Position numbers and translations under genes: made by a program. This document shows, one piece after another, positions 9,330-17,168 of a DNA stretch of 37,423 bases. Below the pieces are notes generated by a model. That model was not told the DNA's origin, ran no database searches, and saw only the letters and a list, made by a program, of their open reading frames with translations. Location of the stretch: NCBI GenBank assembly GCA_028717405.1, contig JAQUNY010000001.1:1-37423 (forward strand), in the 5' to 3' direction. Origin of the DNA: Eubacteriales bacterium (lineage in GTDB: Bacteria; Bacillota; Clostridia; JAQUNY01). Positions within the stretch are counted from its first letter, which is position 1; each line of letters starts with the position of its first letter.

Positions 9330-9715
9330 TTTTTCTGAAGAGAATCCGGTCCCATTTCCATAAACTCAATTCTATTGCCGTCCGGATCCCTGCTCCAGCA
9401 CTGCGTATTCCCGTCCTTGCCCTGTCGTGGTTCTGAATCAAGAGTGCCGCTCTGCCTGAGCCTTCCGGCGATTTCATTGATGTCGTCCACTTCCAGACAC
9501 AGGTGGGAATATGAATATTTCTCAGCTTTCTGGGGTATCCTGTAGAAAAGCTCTATGAACTGGCCTTCCCCGACTTTTATGTACTCTATCCAGGGTTCTC
9601 CTTTGTCATTTTTCAAAGAGAACGCCTTCCTGAATCCAAGTATCCCGCAATAATATTTAATGGACTCATCCATATTACTGACACTGAATGCAACGTGAGA
9701 AATCCCTTTGATCAT
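9323..9715 (-). CDS. VOC superfamily protein (glyoxalase I/dioxygenase-like)
   Basis: About 130 residues forming two beta-alpha-beta-beta-beta units. Candidate metal ligands are His in ISHVAF near residue 7, Glu in FIELFY, His in YSHLCLEV and Glu in RIEFME; DPDGNRIEF is the usual VOC C-terminal signature. Members include glyoxalase I, fosfomycin-resistance proteins and extradiol dioxygenases; the reaction here is unassigned, although the His/Glu set resembles glyoxalase I. I placed the start at the ATG at 9715, which follows CAGGAGGG. A longer reading frame to 9814 adds residues with no homology pattern and no ribosome site. The 3' end overlaps recD2. Confidence 0.85.
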   Translation of the reverse strand: MIKGISHVAFSVSNMDESIKYYCGILGFRKAFSLKNDKGEPWIEYIKVGEGQFIELFYRIPQKAEKYSYSHLCLEVDDINEIAGRLRQSGTLDSEPRQGKDGNTQCWSRDPDGNRIEFMEMGPDSLQKKC

Positions 9716-9749
9716 TTTAATACCCTCCTGCCGCGTTGACTTTAAGCTG

Positions 9750-9755
9750 ATTATA
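9750..9755 (-). promoter_or_regulatory. -10 box (TATAAT) upstream of the VOC-recD2 pair
   Basis: A perfect TATAAT is found on the minus strand 35 bases before the VOC start codon. The best -35 at 17 bases is a poor TGGCAA, so this is a tentative promoter lying between clpB and the VOC gene. Confidence 0.4.
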
Positions 9756-9818
9756 CAACAATCATGGACTCTTTGCCATATTGCCGGTCTGAAATTATTT
9801 AAGAGTGATGTCAAAGCT

Positions 9819-9849
9819 CTGTCAGAGCGCTGTCAGGCAGATCTGTCAG
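9819..9849. repeat. Three direct copies of CTGTCAG
   Basis: CTGTCAG occurs at 9819-9825, 9830-9836 and 9843-9849, offset by 11 and 13 bases. The first copy also forms GCTCTGTCAGAGC, a short inverted repeat. The third copy runs into the 3' end of clpB. No T-run follows on the minus strand, so it does not look like a good terminator. Confidence 0.5.
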
Positions 9850-12437
9850 ATTGCAGTGACCGCAAGGCCGTTTTCCCCGATATCCACTTTCACAGTTCTT
9901 CCCGCAGAGACTCCGTCTTTTATGATCATCCTGCCTATTTCCGTTTCGACAAGCTTCTGAATATACCTTTTGACAGGTCTTGCTCCATAAACCGGATCAT
10001 AAGCCTTGTCTGCGATAAAGGACTTCGCAGCTTCAGTTACGTCAAGCTGAATTTCTTTGTCGTCAAGCCTTTTTTGTATATCGGCAAGCGCCAGTCCGAT
10101 TATACTGATGATCTCCGCTTTCCTGAGGGGCTTAAAGAGTACTGTTTCATCAATACGATTTAAAAATTCAGGCTTAAAGCTGCTGTTCAGCTCTCGCATC
10201 ACTGCATCCCGTGTGTCATCCCTTATTTCTCCTTCCTGCGTGATCCCTTCAAGCAGGTAGCGGCTTCCGATGTTGGAAGTCATTATAATCACCGTGTTTT
10301 TAAAATCGACGGTCCTCCCCTGGCTGTCGGTCAGCCTGCCGTCGTCAAGCAGCTGCAGCAGAACATTGAATACTTCAGGATGAGCTTTTTCTATCTCATC
10401 AAAAAGTATCACACAATATGGCTTCCTCCTCACGGACTCAGTCAGCTGTCCGCCCTCTTCATATCCCACATAACCCGGAGGTGCGCCTATCAGGCGTGCT
10501 ACTGAATGTTTTTCCATATACTCGGACATGTCGATACGCACTACATTTTCGTTGCTGTCAAATAAGGCCTCGGACAATGCCTTGGCCAGTTCCGTCTTGC
10601 CCACTCCTGTTGGTCCGAGAAAGATAAAAGAACCGATCGGCCTCCTCGGGTCCTTCAGGCCTGCTCTTGCTCTGATAACGGCATTGCTGACGGCCGTTAC
10701 TGCTTCATCCTGCCCGACGACGCGTTTGTGAAGGATCGTTTCAAGATTCAGAAGCTTTTCTTTTTCGTTTTCAACAAGTCTTGTAACAGGCACTCCGGTC
10801 CATCTGGAAACGATCTCTGCTATTTCGTCTTCGGTGACCTCCTCTTTAAGAAGAACCTGTTCTCCCGATTTCCTCCGCTGTTTTTCTGCATCAAGCATCT
10901 TCACGAGCTCAGGCAGCCTGCCATGCTGAAGCTCCGCGAGCCTGTTCAGGTCGTATCTCCTCTCGGCTTCTTCAATTTGCATTTTCACTTCTTCTATTTG
11001 TTGTTTAATATCCTTTTCTCTTTTTATATTTTCCTTTTCGAGCTCCCACTGGGCTTTCATAGACTCAGATTTACCTTTTAAAGACGTTATTTCTTCCTGA
11101 AGCGCTTCCATCTTTTTCTTAGATGCATCGTCATCTTCCTTCTTTAAAGCTTCTTTTTCAATTTCAAGCTGCATTATCCGCCTTGAGATCTCGTCCAGTT
11201 CCGTGGGCATGCTGTCAATTTCTGTCCTCAGCATAGCTGCCGCTTCATCCATAAGGTCTATAGCCTTGTCAGGCAGGAACCTGTCGCTGATATACCTGTT
11301 GGAAAGCACGGCACATGCAATCAGAGCGCTGTCGGTAATCCTCACTCCATGATGTATCTCAAATTTTTCCTTAAGTCCTCTTAAAATTGAAATAGTATCT
11401 TCGACTGAAGGCTGGTCGACCATTATCGGCTGGAACCTTCTTTCAAGCGCAGCATCTTTCTCTATATACTTCCTGTACTCATCAAGAGTGGTTGCTCCTA
11501 TACAGTGAAGCTCGCCCCTTGCAAGCATGGGCTTGAGTATATTGCCGGCATCCATCGCCCCTTCGGCTTTCCCCGCGCCAACAATATTGTGCAGTTCATC
11601 TATGAACAAAATGATTTTACCATCAGACTTGTTTACATCATTGAGTACGGCCTTCAGGCGCTCTTCAAACTCACCTCTGTACTTGGCTCCGGCTATAAGG
11701 GCTCCCATATCAAGCGCAAAAATCGTTTTGTCTTTCAGGCCTTCAGGAACATCACCTTTCAGTATCCTCTGGGCAAGGCCTTCCACAACCGCAGTCTTGC
11801 CTACTCCGGGTTCTCCGATCAGTACGGGGTTGTTTTTTGTCCTTCTTGAAAGGATCCTGACCGCCCTTCTTATTTCATTGTCCCTCCCAATGACAGGATC
11901 AAGCTTTCCTGTGCGAGCAAGCTCCACGAGGTCCCTGCCGAACCTTTTCAGCGAATCATAGGTCTCCTCCGGGTTTCTTGATGTTATACGCTGGTTGCTC
12001 CTCACCTTGCTGAGCGCAGCCATGAATTTTTCAGGTGTGATGCCGAAACGCCTGAACAACGATTGAGACGGAGTATCCTTTTCTTTAAGTAAAGCCATAT
12101 ACATATGCTCTACACTTGTGTATTCATCCTTAAAACGTTTTGCTTCATCTCCGGCACTGACCAGTATTTCATTTACACGCCTTGATGCATAAAGGCCGTC
12201 AGAACTCCCGCCATAAACACCGGGGAGTTTCTTCAGTTCGGCTTCAACTGCGCTTATATAATCTTCTGTATCGATTCCCATGTAGCCTGCCAGCTTTGTT
12301 ATGAGACTGTCTTCAATAGTCAGCAGAGCATAATGTATGTGCTCACCCTCTATCTGTTGATGCCCCATCCTTACCGCAGTCTCCTGAGCTCCGGATATTG
12401 CTTCTCTTGCTTTGTCTGTAAACCTTTCGATATTCAT
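9846..12437 (-). CDS. clpB: ATP-dependent chaperone ClpB
   Basis: The 863-residue protein has the full ClpB layout. A Clp N-domain covers residues 1-150. The first AAA+ module has Walker A GEPGVGKT (208-215). A long coiled-coil middle domain (about 400-530, rich in Lys and Glu) is what separates ClpB from ClpA and ClpC. The second AAA+ module has Walker A GPTGVGKT (608-615) and Walker B VILFDEIEKAH, followed by the C-terminal small domain. It rescues aggregated proteins in the cytoplasm together with DnaK. Length is normal for the family. GGAGGG precedes the ATG at 12437. A strong promoter and a CtsR operator lie just upstream, so heat or protein stress should induce it. Confidence 0.97.
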   Translation of the reverse strand: MNIERFTDKAREAISGAQETAVRMGHQQIEGEHIHYALLTIEDSLITKLAGYMGIDTEDYISAVEAELKKLPGVYGGSSDGLYASRRVNEILVSAGDEAKRFKDEYTSVEHMYMALLKEKDTPSQSLFRRFGITPEKFMAALSKVRSNQRITSRNPEETYDSLKRFGRDLVELARTGKLDPVIGRDNEIRRAVRILSRRTKNNPVLIGEPGVGKTAVVEGLAQRILKGDVPEGLKDKTIFALDMGALIAGAKYRGEFEERLKAVLNDVNKSDGKIILFIDELHNIVGAGKAEGAMDAGNILKPMLARGELHCIGATTLDEYRKYIEKDAALERRFQPIMVDQPSVEDTISILRGLKEKFEIHHGVRITDSALIACAVLSNRYISDRFLPDKAIDLMDEAAAMLRTEIDSMPTELDEISRRIMQLEIEKEALKKEDDDASKKKMEALQEEITSLKGKSESMKAQWELEKENIKREKDIKQQIEEVKMQIEEAERRYDLNRLAELQHGRLPELVKMLDAEKQRRKSGEQVLLKEEVTEDEIAEIVSRWTGVPVTRLVENEKEKLLNLETILHKRVVGQDEAVTAVSNAVIRARAGLKDPRRPIGSFIFLGPTGVGKTELAKALSEALFDSNENVVRIDMSEYMEKHSVARLIGAPPGYVGYEEGGQLTESVRRKPYCVILFDEIEKAHPEVFNVLLQLLDDGRLTDSQGRTVDFKNTVIIMTSNIGSRYLLEGITQEGEIRDDTRDAVMRELNSSFKPEFLNRIDETVLFKPLRKAEIISIIGLALADIQKRLDDKEIQLDVTEAAKSFIADKAYDPVYGARPVKRYIQKLVETEIGRMIIKDGVSAGRTVKVDIGENGLAVTAI

Positions 12438-12493
12438 AAACTTTACCCTCCATCATAATCATCTTCATGTCAATATTATTTCCATTAATTAAC

Positions 12494-12510
12494 TTTGACT
12501 TTCTTTGACC
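12494..12510 (-). promoter_or_regulatory. CtsR operator upstream of clpB
   Basis: The minus strand reads GGTCAAA-GAA-AGTCAAA, an exact match to the CtsR direct-repeat heptamer pattern (RGTCAAA-NAN-RGTCAAA). It starts about 10 bases after the -10 box, so a bound repressor would block transcription near the start site. ctsR itself is not in this window. No CIRCE (HrcA) inverted repeat is seen. Confidence 0.85.
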
Positions 12511-12520
12511 TTCAATGTAT

Positions 12521-12549
12521 ATAATACAGCAAACCGGGTCTTAAATCAA
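12521..12549 (-). promoter_or_regulatory. clpB promoter
   Basis: On the minus strand TTGATT (12544-12549), a 17-base spacer and TATTAT (12521-12526) form a good housekeeping promoter. The CtsR box lies directly downstream, and the leader to the clpB ATG is about 75 bases. Confidence 0.75.
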
Positions 12550-12576
12550 CAATAACAGCAATTTTTTTGTGATTTA

Positions 12577-12585
12577 TGCTATAAT
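12577..12585 (+). promoter_or_regulatory. serS promoter (extended -10)
   Basis: TGCTATAAT on the plus strand is an extended -10 element with a perfect TATAAT. No good -35 box is present at 17 bases, as is common for extended -10 promoters. It is back to back with the clpB promoter, 30-60 bases away. Confidence 0.6.
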
Positions 12586-12590
12586 AATTT

Positions 12591-12671
12591 AGCCGGATTG
12601 ATTGTTTCCAACGGCTGTGTGTTTTTTTAAAGCGGCAGACTGCATGTTCAGCGATTTAAAATGATTGCCGC
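12591..12671 (+). other. Structured serS leader with a terminator-like hairpin
   Basis: AGCCG (12591-12595) pairs with CGGCT (12612-12616); TTG/CAA pairs extend the stem, and a run of seven T follows at 12621-12627. A second inverted repeat, GCGGCA (12632-12637) with TGCCGC (12666-12671), lies between this and the ribosome binding site. The GCCG and CGGC segments could also pair across the two hairpins, as in an attenuator. No T-box sequence such as the tRNA acceptor-binding TGGNACCGCG bulge is visible, so T-box control is not supported. Confidence 0.35.
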
Positions 12672-12699
12672 CCAACCTATTCTGACAGGAGTGACATAT

Positions 12700-13980
12700 A
12701 TGCTTGACATCAACCTTATACGCAATGATCCTGAAGGCGTTAAAACTTCGCTCTTGAAACGCATGGACAGCCTGGATTTTACCAGGCTCCTCGAGTGTGA
12801 CAGGCTCAGAAGGAATCTTCTGGCAGAGTCAGAGAAGCTGAAAGCTGAAAGGAACAGGGTCTCTGCCCTGATACCCCGTCTCAGGAAAGAGGGCAGCAAT
12901 ATCGATACACTTTTAAGCGATATGAAAAAAACAGGAGATCTGATCAAAGAACACGATACAACGCTGGAATCGATCGAAGCCGAAATTCATTCGTTTCTGG
13001 AATCACTGCCCAACATACCTGCTGCCGATGTTTTGCCCGGCGGCAAGGAAAATAACAAAGTTGTCAGGGAGTGGGGAGTCAAGCCTGTGTTCACTTTCCC
13101 GCCGAAAGACCATATGACCCTCTCAAAAAGTCTGGGCCTCATAGATTACGAAAGAGGAGCAAAGCTTGGAGGCAATGGTTTCTGGATATACAGAGGATTT
13201 GGCGCTGTCATGGAATGGGCTTTGCTCAATTACTTCGTGGAGGAACACCTCAAAGACGGATATGAATTTATACTGCCGCCGCACATACTGAATTATCAAT
13301 GCGGGTATGCTGCAGGACAGTTCCCGAAATTTGTAGATGATGTTTTTCATTTAAAGCAGGATGAAGGTAAAGGCTCCGGGCAATTTATCCTTCCCACGGC
13401 TGAGACAGCCCTTGTAAATATATACAGAGATGAAATAATCGAGGAAGCCAATCTTCCCCTTAAGTTTTTTGCATATACTCCCTGTTACAGAAAAGAAGCA
13501 GGGAGCTACCGCGCCGAAGAACGGGGCATGATAAGGGGACATCAGTTTAATAAAGTCGAAATGTTTCAATATACAAAGCCGGAAGATTCCGAGAATGCGC
13601 TGGAAGAACTTGTGGGAAAAGCAGAAAGCCTTGTGAAAGGCCTTGGGCTCCATTACAGGGTCTCCAAACTTGCCGCCGGAGATTGCAGTGCATCAATGGG
13701 CAAAACCTGTGACATCGAGGTATGGATACCGAGCATGAACGATTACAAGGAGGTCAGCTCCGCATCAAACGGCTATGAATACCAGTCAAGGCGCGGCAAC
13801 ATCAGATTCAGGCGCAAAGACAGCAAAAAGAATGAGTATGTCCATACACTGAACGCCTCAGGATTAGCTACGAGCAGGCTGCTGCCTGCAATTATGGAGC
13901 ACTTCCAGCACGGGGACGGAAGCATAACGATCCCTGAGGTGCTCAGAAAATGGACAGGCAAAGAAATATTAAAGCCCTGA
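12700..13980 (+). CDS. serS: Seryl-tRNA synthetase
   Basis: The 426-residue class II synthetase has an N-terminal coiled-coil tRNA-binding arm (about residues 27-105) and a catalytic domain. Motif 2 is YRKEAGSYRAEERGMIRGHQ with the serine/ATP-binding PTAE loop before it. Motif 3 is LNASGLATSRLLPAIMEHFQ. It charges tRNA-Ser with serine in the cytoplasm. I chose the ATG at 12700, since MLDINLIRNDP is the usual SerRS beginning and AGGAG lies 8 bases upstream; an in-frame ATG at 12661 is less likely. Several normally constant positions differ (SSASN for SSCSN, NASGLATSR for NGSGLAVGR), so this may be a divergent lineage or a second copy. It converges with the next gene with only 6 bases between stops. 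Confidence 0.93.
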   Translation: MLDINLIRNDPEGVKTSLLKRMDSLDFTRLLECDRLRRNLLAESEKLKAERNRVSALIPRLRKEGSNIDTLLSDMKKTGDLIKEHDTTLESIEAEIHSFLESLPNIPAADVLPGGKENNKVVREWGVKPVFTFPPKDHMTLSKSLGLIDYERGAKLGGNGFWIYRGFGAVMEWALLNYFVEEHLKDGYEFILPPHILNYQCGYAAGQFPKFVDDVFHLKQDEGKGSGQFILPTAETALVNIYRDEIIEEANLPLKFFAYTPCYRKEAGSYRAEERGMIRGHQFNKVEMFQYTKPEDSENALEELVGKAESLVKGLGLHYRVSKLAAGDCSASMGKTCDIEVWIPSMNDYKEVSSASNGYEYQSRRGNIRFRRKDSKKNEYVHTLNASGLATSRLLPAIMEHFQHGDGSITIPEVLRKWTGKEILKP

Positions 13981-13986
13981 TCGGTC

Positions 13987-15081
13987 CTAAATGACTATGT
14001 TTACAGGCTTTCCAGTGTCTATGGACTCATTGCATGCGAGCACAAACGCAAGTGTTTTCACAGCATCTTCATAAGGAGAGCGGATTTTTGAGCCATCACC
14101 GGAAATGACCGCATCAATGAAAGTGCGGTCACAAATAACTCCCGCGGTTTTATCGTCCCGGAAGATTACCGGACCTGCTTTTATCTCCTTAAGTGCTCCA
14201 TCACCTTTAACTACAAACCCATCTTTGCCGTCTTTCACCATATCAACAGCCGGCGCCGGGCTTGTCCCGAATAACTGGAGAGTGCCAAGTATCTTTAGTT
14301 CAGCCCTCGAATCGCGGCAGCTGAAAGTGATTTTGCTGTCAGCTGCACTCCCGCTGCTTGCATAACATCCTGTTGAAATAGTCGCCAGCGCCCCGTTTCT
14401 GAATCTGACAACTGTTGTAGAAAGGTCTTCGGTATCATATCCTTCCACATCTTTGACAAAGCCTCTTGCACCCATGCTGAAGACGGTTTCCGGCTCGTCG
14501 AAAACATATCTGATTATGTCGAACTGGTGAACTGTCTGCTCAACTATCTGTCCGCCTGACAACGATCTGATCTTCCACCAGGGCGTGTCCGGAATACCTC
14601 CCATTCTTATGCAATCTACGAATACCGCTTCATTTTCCTTCAGATAATCTAAATTGGGATCTACAAGATTGCTGTACCTGCACTGGAATCCAACAGCGGT
14701 TATCAGCCCCGTTTTCTTTACTTCAGCTGATATTTTGCGGGCAAGCTGCATGGAAAGCGCAACAGGTTTTTCAACAAAGAAGGGTATCCCCCTGCGGATC
14801 GTTTCAAATTCAATTTCTCCATGCTCTGAAGGCGGTATGCAGATAAATACCATGTCCGGTTTTATTTCATCATACATTTCTCTGAAATCAGCAAAGGCTT
14901 TTGCTGCAGCTACATCCTTGTTTTTTTCCGCATTGGCGCTGTTTACCCTTTCGGCAAATCCGGCAGCCTTTTTATATATTATGTCGCAGAATCCAGCCAG
15001 AATGACATCCTCGTATTTCAGGAAGTGTCCCAGGTGGTAATTCCCTATCCCGCCGCAACCTATCATTGCAAGTTTCTTCAT
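13987..15081 (-). CDS. Gfo/Idh/MocA family NAD(P)-dependent oxidoreductase
   Basis: The 364-residue protein has the Rossmann loop MIGCGGIGNYH (from residue 6), EKPVALS near residue 104 with the family Lys, and the conserved His in EQTVHQFDIIRYVF. The C-terminal substrate domain includes a STGCYASSGS segment. It should oxidise or reduce a sugar or cyclitol hydroxyl with NAD(P). AGGAG precedes the ATG at 15081. The gene lies about 115 bases downstream of the TIM-barrel isomerase gene on the same strand, and the two likely act on the same compound. Substrate unknown. Confidence 0.9.
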   Translation of the reverse strand: MKKLAMIGCGGIGNYHLGHFLKYEDVILAGFCDIIYKKAAGFAERVNSANAEKNKDVAAAKAFADFREMYDEIKPDMVFICIPPSEHGEIEFETIRRGIPFFVEKPVALSMQLARKISAEVKKTGLITAVGFQCRYSNLVDPNLDYLKENEAVFVDCIRMGGIPDTPWWKIRSLSGGQIVEQTVHQFDIIRYVFDEPETVFSMGARGFVKDVEGYDTEDLSTTVVRFRNGALATISTGCYASSGSAADSKITFSCRDSRAELKILGTLQLFGTSPAPAVDMVKDGKDGFVVKGDGALKEIKAGPVIFRDDKTAGVICDRTFIDAVISGDGSKIRSPYEDAVKTLAFVLACNESIDTGKPVNIVI

Positions 15082-15198
15082 CGTTTACAAGCTCCTGTTC
15101 ATTTTATTTTAAACCTGATATTACAATATTTTAATTTTCCGCCAGTCCCTGAAGGATCACTGTGAATCAGGTTTACCCGGCAGCCGGTGACATCAGTT

Positions 15199-16035
15199 TT
15201 AATCCAGCGACAATATTACATCAAGTGCCCCGGAGGTTTTACTATACAGGAATCCCGGGCTGACTGCCATAACTCCCAGTTCAGCGGTCAGATAACTCTC
15301 ATATGATGCCGCCCTCAGTGAAGCCATCACCCTCCTCCAGTTTATACTTCCTTCCAGCAGCCCGACAAAAACACCCCCGCTGTTTATATTACCGGTATTT
15401 CTTTTAAAATCCTTGACATGTATTCTTCCGATACGCTTGCCAAGCACATCGATCCAGTATTCCGGATTTGAAAACGCCGCTACATTTCCAACATCAAAAT
15501 ATGCCTTTATGTACGGACAGTCCAGACGGTCGATCATTCCTGACATATCAAGGGGCGAGAGAAAAAAGCCATTCCAGACATTTTCAAGGCACACGCTGAC
15601 CTTTTCAGCCATAATTTCCGGTTTCATTTCATACAATGCCGCTGAAACATTTTCATAAGCTTTAACAAAGGAAGTTTCTCCTGCCTTCGCGCCGGGTGCA
15701 ATCAATATTGCATCAGTACCAAGCTTCGAAGCTAACTCGATTTGTTTCCTGATAAGATCTTTTCCGGCCTCTCTTGTCGCCTTTTCGTCCGAGCCGAGCA
15801 TTCCAGCCGAAAGCGATGTCGATATGCCGGCCACTTTAAGGTCATATTCCGAAGAAAATTTCCTGATATCGGCCAGGATTTCTTCTTGTGTGTCCATACC
15901 CAAAGAATGATTTGAGCGGCCTGGCGCATCCAGATTCAGCTCAATACCATCAAATCCGGCTGAGGATATAACGGCAAACATATCCCTGAATCCAACATCT
16001 GCCGGTATGGTCCAGGCGTTAACAGATTTTTTCAT
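15199..16035 (-). CDS. Sugar phosphate isomerase/epimerase family protein (AP endonuclease 2-like TIM barrel)
   Basis: About 278 residues forming a xylose-isomerase-like TIM barrel. Metal-binding positions can be placed: Glu in CLENVW, Asp in KAYFDVGN, His in RIHVKDF and Glu in LTAELG. The opening MKKSVNAWTIP and FDGIELNLD are typical of inosose isomerases, hydroxypyruvate isomerases and tagatose/psicose epimerases. The sequence does not decide between these. I chose the ATG at 16035 because AGAGGTG precedes it; the ATG at 16053 has no site. It is followed by a Gfo/Idh/MocA gene and faces a divergent AraC-type regulator, a common local sugar-response layout. Confidence 0.87.
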   Translation of the reverse strand: MKKSVNAWTIPADVGFRDMFAVISSAGFDGIELNLDAPGRSNHSLGMDTQEEILADIRKFSSEYDLKVAGISTSLSAGMLGSDEKATREAGKDLIRKQIELASKLGTDAILIAPGAKAGETSFVKAYENVSAALYEMKPEIMAEKVSVCLENVWNGFFLSPLDMSGMIDRLDCPYIKAYFDVGNVAAFSNPEYWIDVLGKRIGRIHVKDFKRNTGNINSGGVFVGLLEGSINWRRVMASLRAASYESYLTAELGVMAVSPGFLYSKTSGALDVILSLD

Positions 16036-16113
16036 TTTACACCTCTGTTCCATATCATTATTTTCTGAAATACTTATCCTGCTGTTTCTTCAAATCCTTT
16101 TCCAACAAATTTA

Positions 16114-16122
16114 TGCTATAAT
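16114..16122 (+). promoter_or_regulatory. Extended -10 promoter for the AraC regulator
   Basis: TGCTATAAT lies on the plus strand about 140 bases before the regulator. The -35 region is weak, as expected where an activator may help. A 7-base inverted repeat, ATAAAAC-GACT-GTTTTAT (16166-16183), lies downstream in the leader and could be an operator or a small hairpin. Confidence 0.5.
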
Positions 16123-16261
16123 ATTTTTCGAATAGAAGGCATACAGTAATTAACTGATTATATGGATAAAACGACTGTTTTATCTCACTTCCCGATTACG
16201 ATCAGGACGGTCGCGGCGCCTTGCCTTTAATCACAGGCAACTCCGGGTCCGGCGGAAGGAT

Positions 16262-17140
16262 GTGTTTATTTTTTCGAATTATACTTTTTACAGCCAGTCA
16301 TATTACCGCCACAGCAACGATATGGCCTGCAGCATATCCTCCGGCGAACGCGGCCTCATGGTGAACTGCACAGGCTGCTGCCTTCTCCCCCGTCCATTTG
16401 AAACACATAACAGGAGCGGCAGGAAAGACTATTATCTTCTCTATATGTGCCGAGGCAAAATGAATGTCCTGTCATCAGAAGGCTTGAAAACAATGCATGC
16501 CGGTCAGTTCATAACTTTCTATCCTGAACGCGAATACAGGTATGCAGGTTCGGGTAATACCGAAATAGTTTATTTCTGGGCTCATTTCACCGGAACTGAC
16601 ACAGGGAAGATCCTTGAAGACTTTGGCATGACTGACAGGAAGATTTTTGATGCCGGCGTCAGCGATGATATTATAAGAAAATTCGGTTTGCTTTTCAGTG
16701 AGTTTATCAGAAAAGATGAATATTTTGAGTCCGCTTCGGCTTCTGTGCTGGAATCAATACTGGTCAGCCTTGCAAGACTTTCGTCAAAGAAGCCTGCCGG
16801 TGCAGCCCCGAACCCTTCCGAAAAAATATTTGCTTCTCTTTTGTATATCCACAGAAATTATTACAAAGAAATTTTGCTTGAAGAACTGGCCGATATCGAG
16901 CATCTCAGTCCAAGCAGGTACAGGGCTGTTTTCAGGAAGTATGCCGGTCTTTCGCCAATGGAATATATTATCAGCCTGAGGATCAAACGTGCCTGTGAAC
17001 TGATAAGGCACTCAGACCTGGCAATAAAGGAAATAGCCGAATCAGTCGGCTGGCATGATCAGCTTTATTTCAGCAGGATATTTAAAAACAAGACCGGATA
17101 TCCTCCGTCTGCTTACAGAAACATACCCGATGTGTTATAA
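16262..17140 (+). CDS. AraC family transcriptional regulator
   Basis: About 290 residues with an N-terminal AraC-type sensing domain (about 35-110; PRPFETHNRSGRKDYYLLY and FYPEREYRYAGSG segments) and a C-terminal double helix-turn-helix from about residue 190 (LLEELADIEHLSPSRYRAVFR; IKEIAESVGWHDQLYFSRIFK). The end KTGYPPSAYR is the usual AraC signature. It probably senses a sugar and controls the divergent isomerase/oxidoreductase genes. The start is uncertain. GTG at 16262 is in frame, but GGAAGGA sits only 1-2 bases before it; ATG at 16322 is an alternative with no clear site. The gene converges on the histidine kinase gene with a 28-base gap. Confidence 0.88.
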   Translation: MFIFSNYTFYSQSYYRHSNDMACSISSGERGLMVNCTGCCLLPRPFETHNRSGRKDYYLLYMCRGKMNVLSSEGLKTMHAGQFITFYPEREYRYAGSGNTEIVYFWAHFTGTDTGKILEDFGMTDRKIFDAGVSDDIIRKFGLLFSEFIRKDEYFESASASVLESILVSLARLSSKKPAGAAPNPSEKIFASLLYIHRNYYKEILLEELADIEHLSPSRYRAVFRKYAGLSPMEYIISLRIKRACELIRHSDLAIKEIAESVGWHDQLYFSRIFKNKTGYPPSAYRNIPDVL

Positions 17141-17168
17141 ATGTGTTATGATTGCATACTCTCTGAAT

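Noticed and set aside
9716..9814. N-terminal extension of the VOC protein by 33 residues
   Set aside because: The extension has no homology pattern or ribosome site, whereas the internal ATG has a strong CAGGAGGG and starts the conserved domain.
12586..12699. T-box riboswitch before serS
   Set aside because: The leader is only about 110 bases and lacks the conserved T-box bulge sequence and Stem I motifs.
15199..16035. DNA-repair AP endonuclease
   Set aside because: The family name comes from a shared fold. The metal pattern and neighbours fit a sugar isomerase/epimerase better than endonuclease IV.
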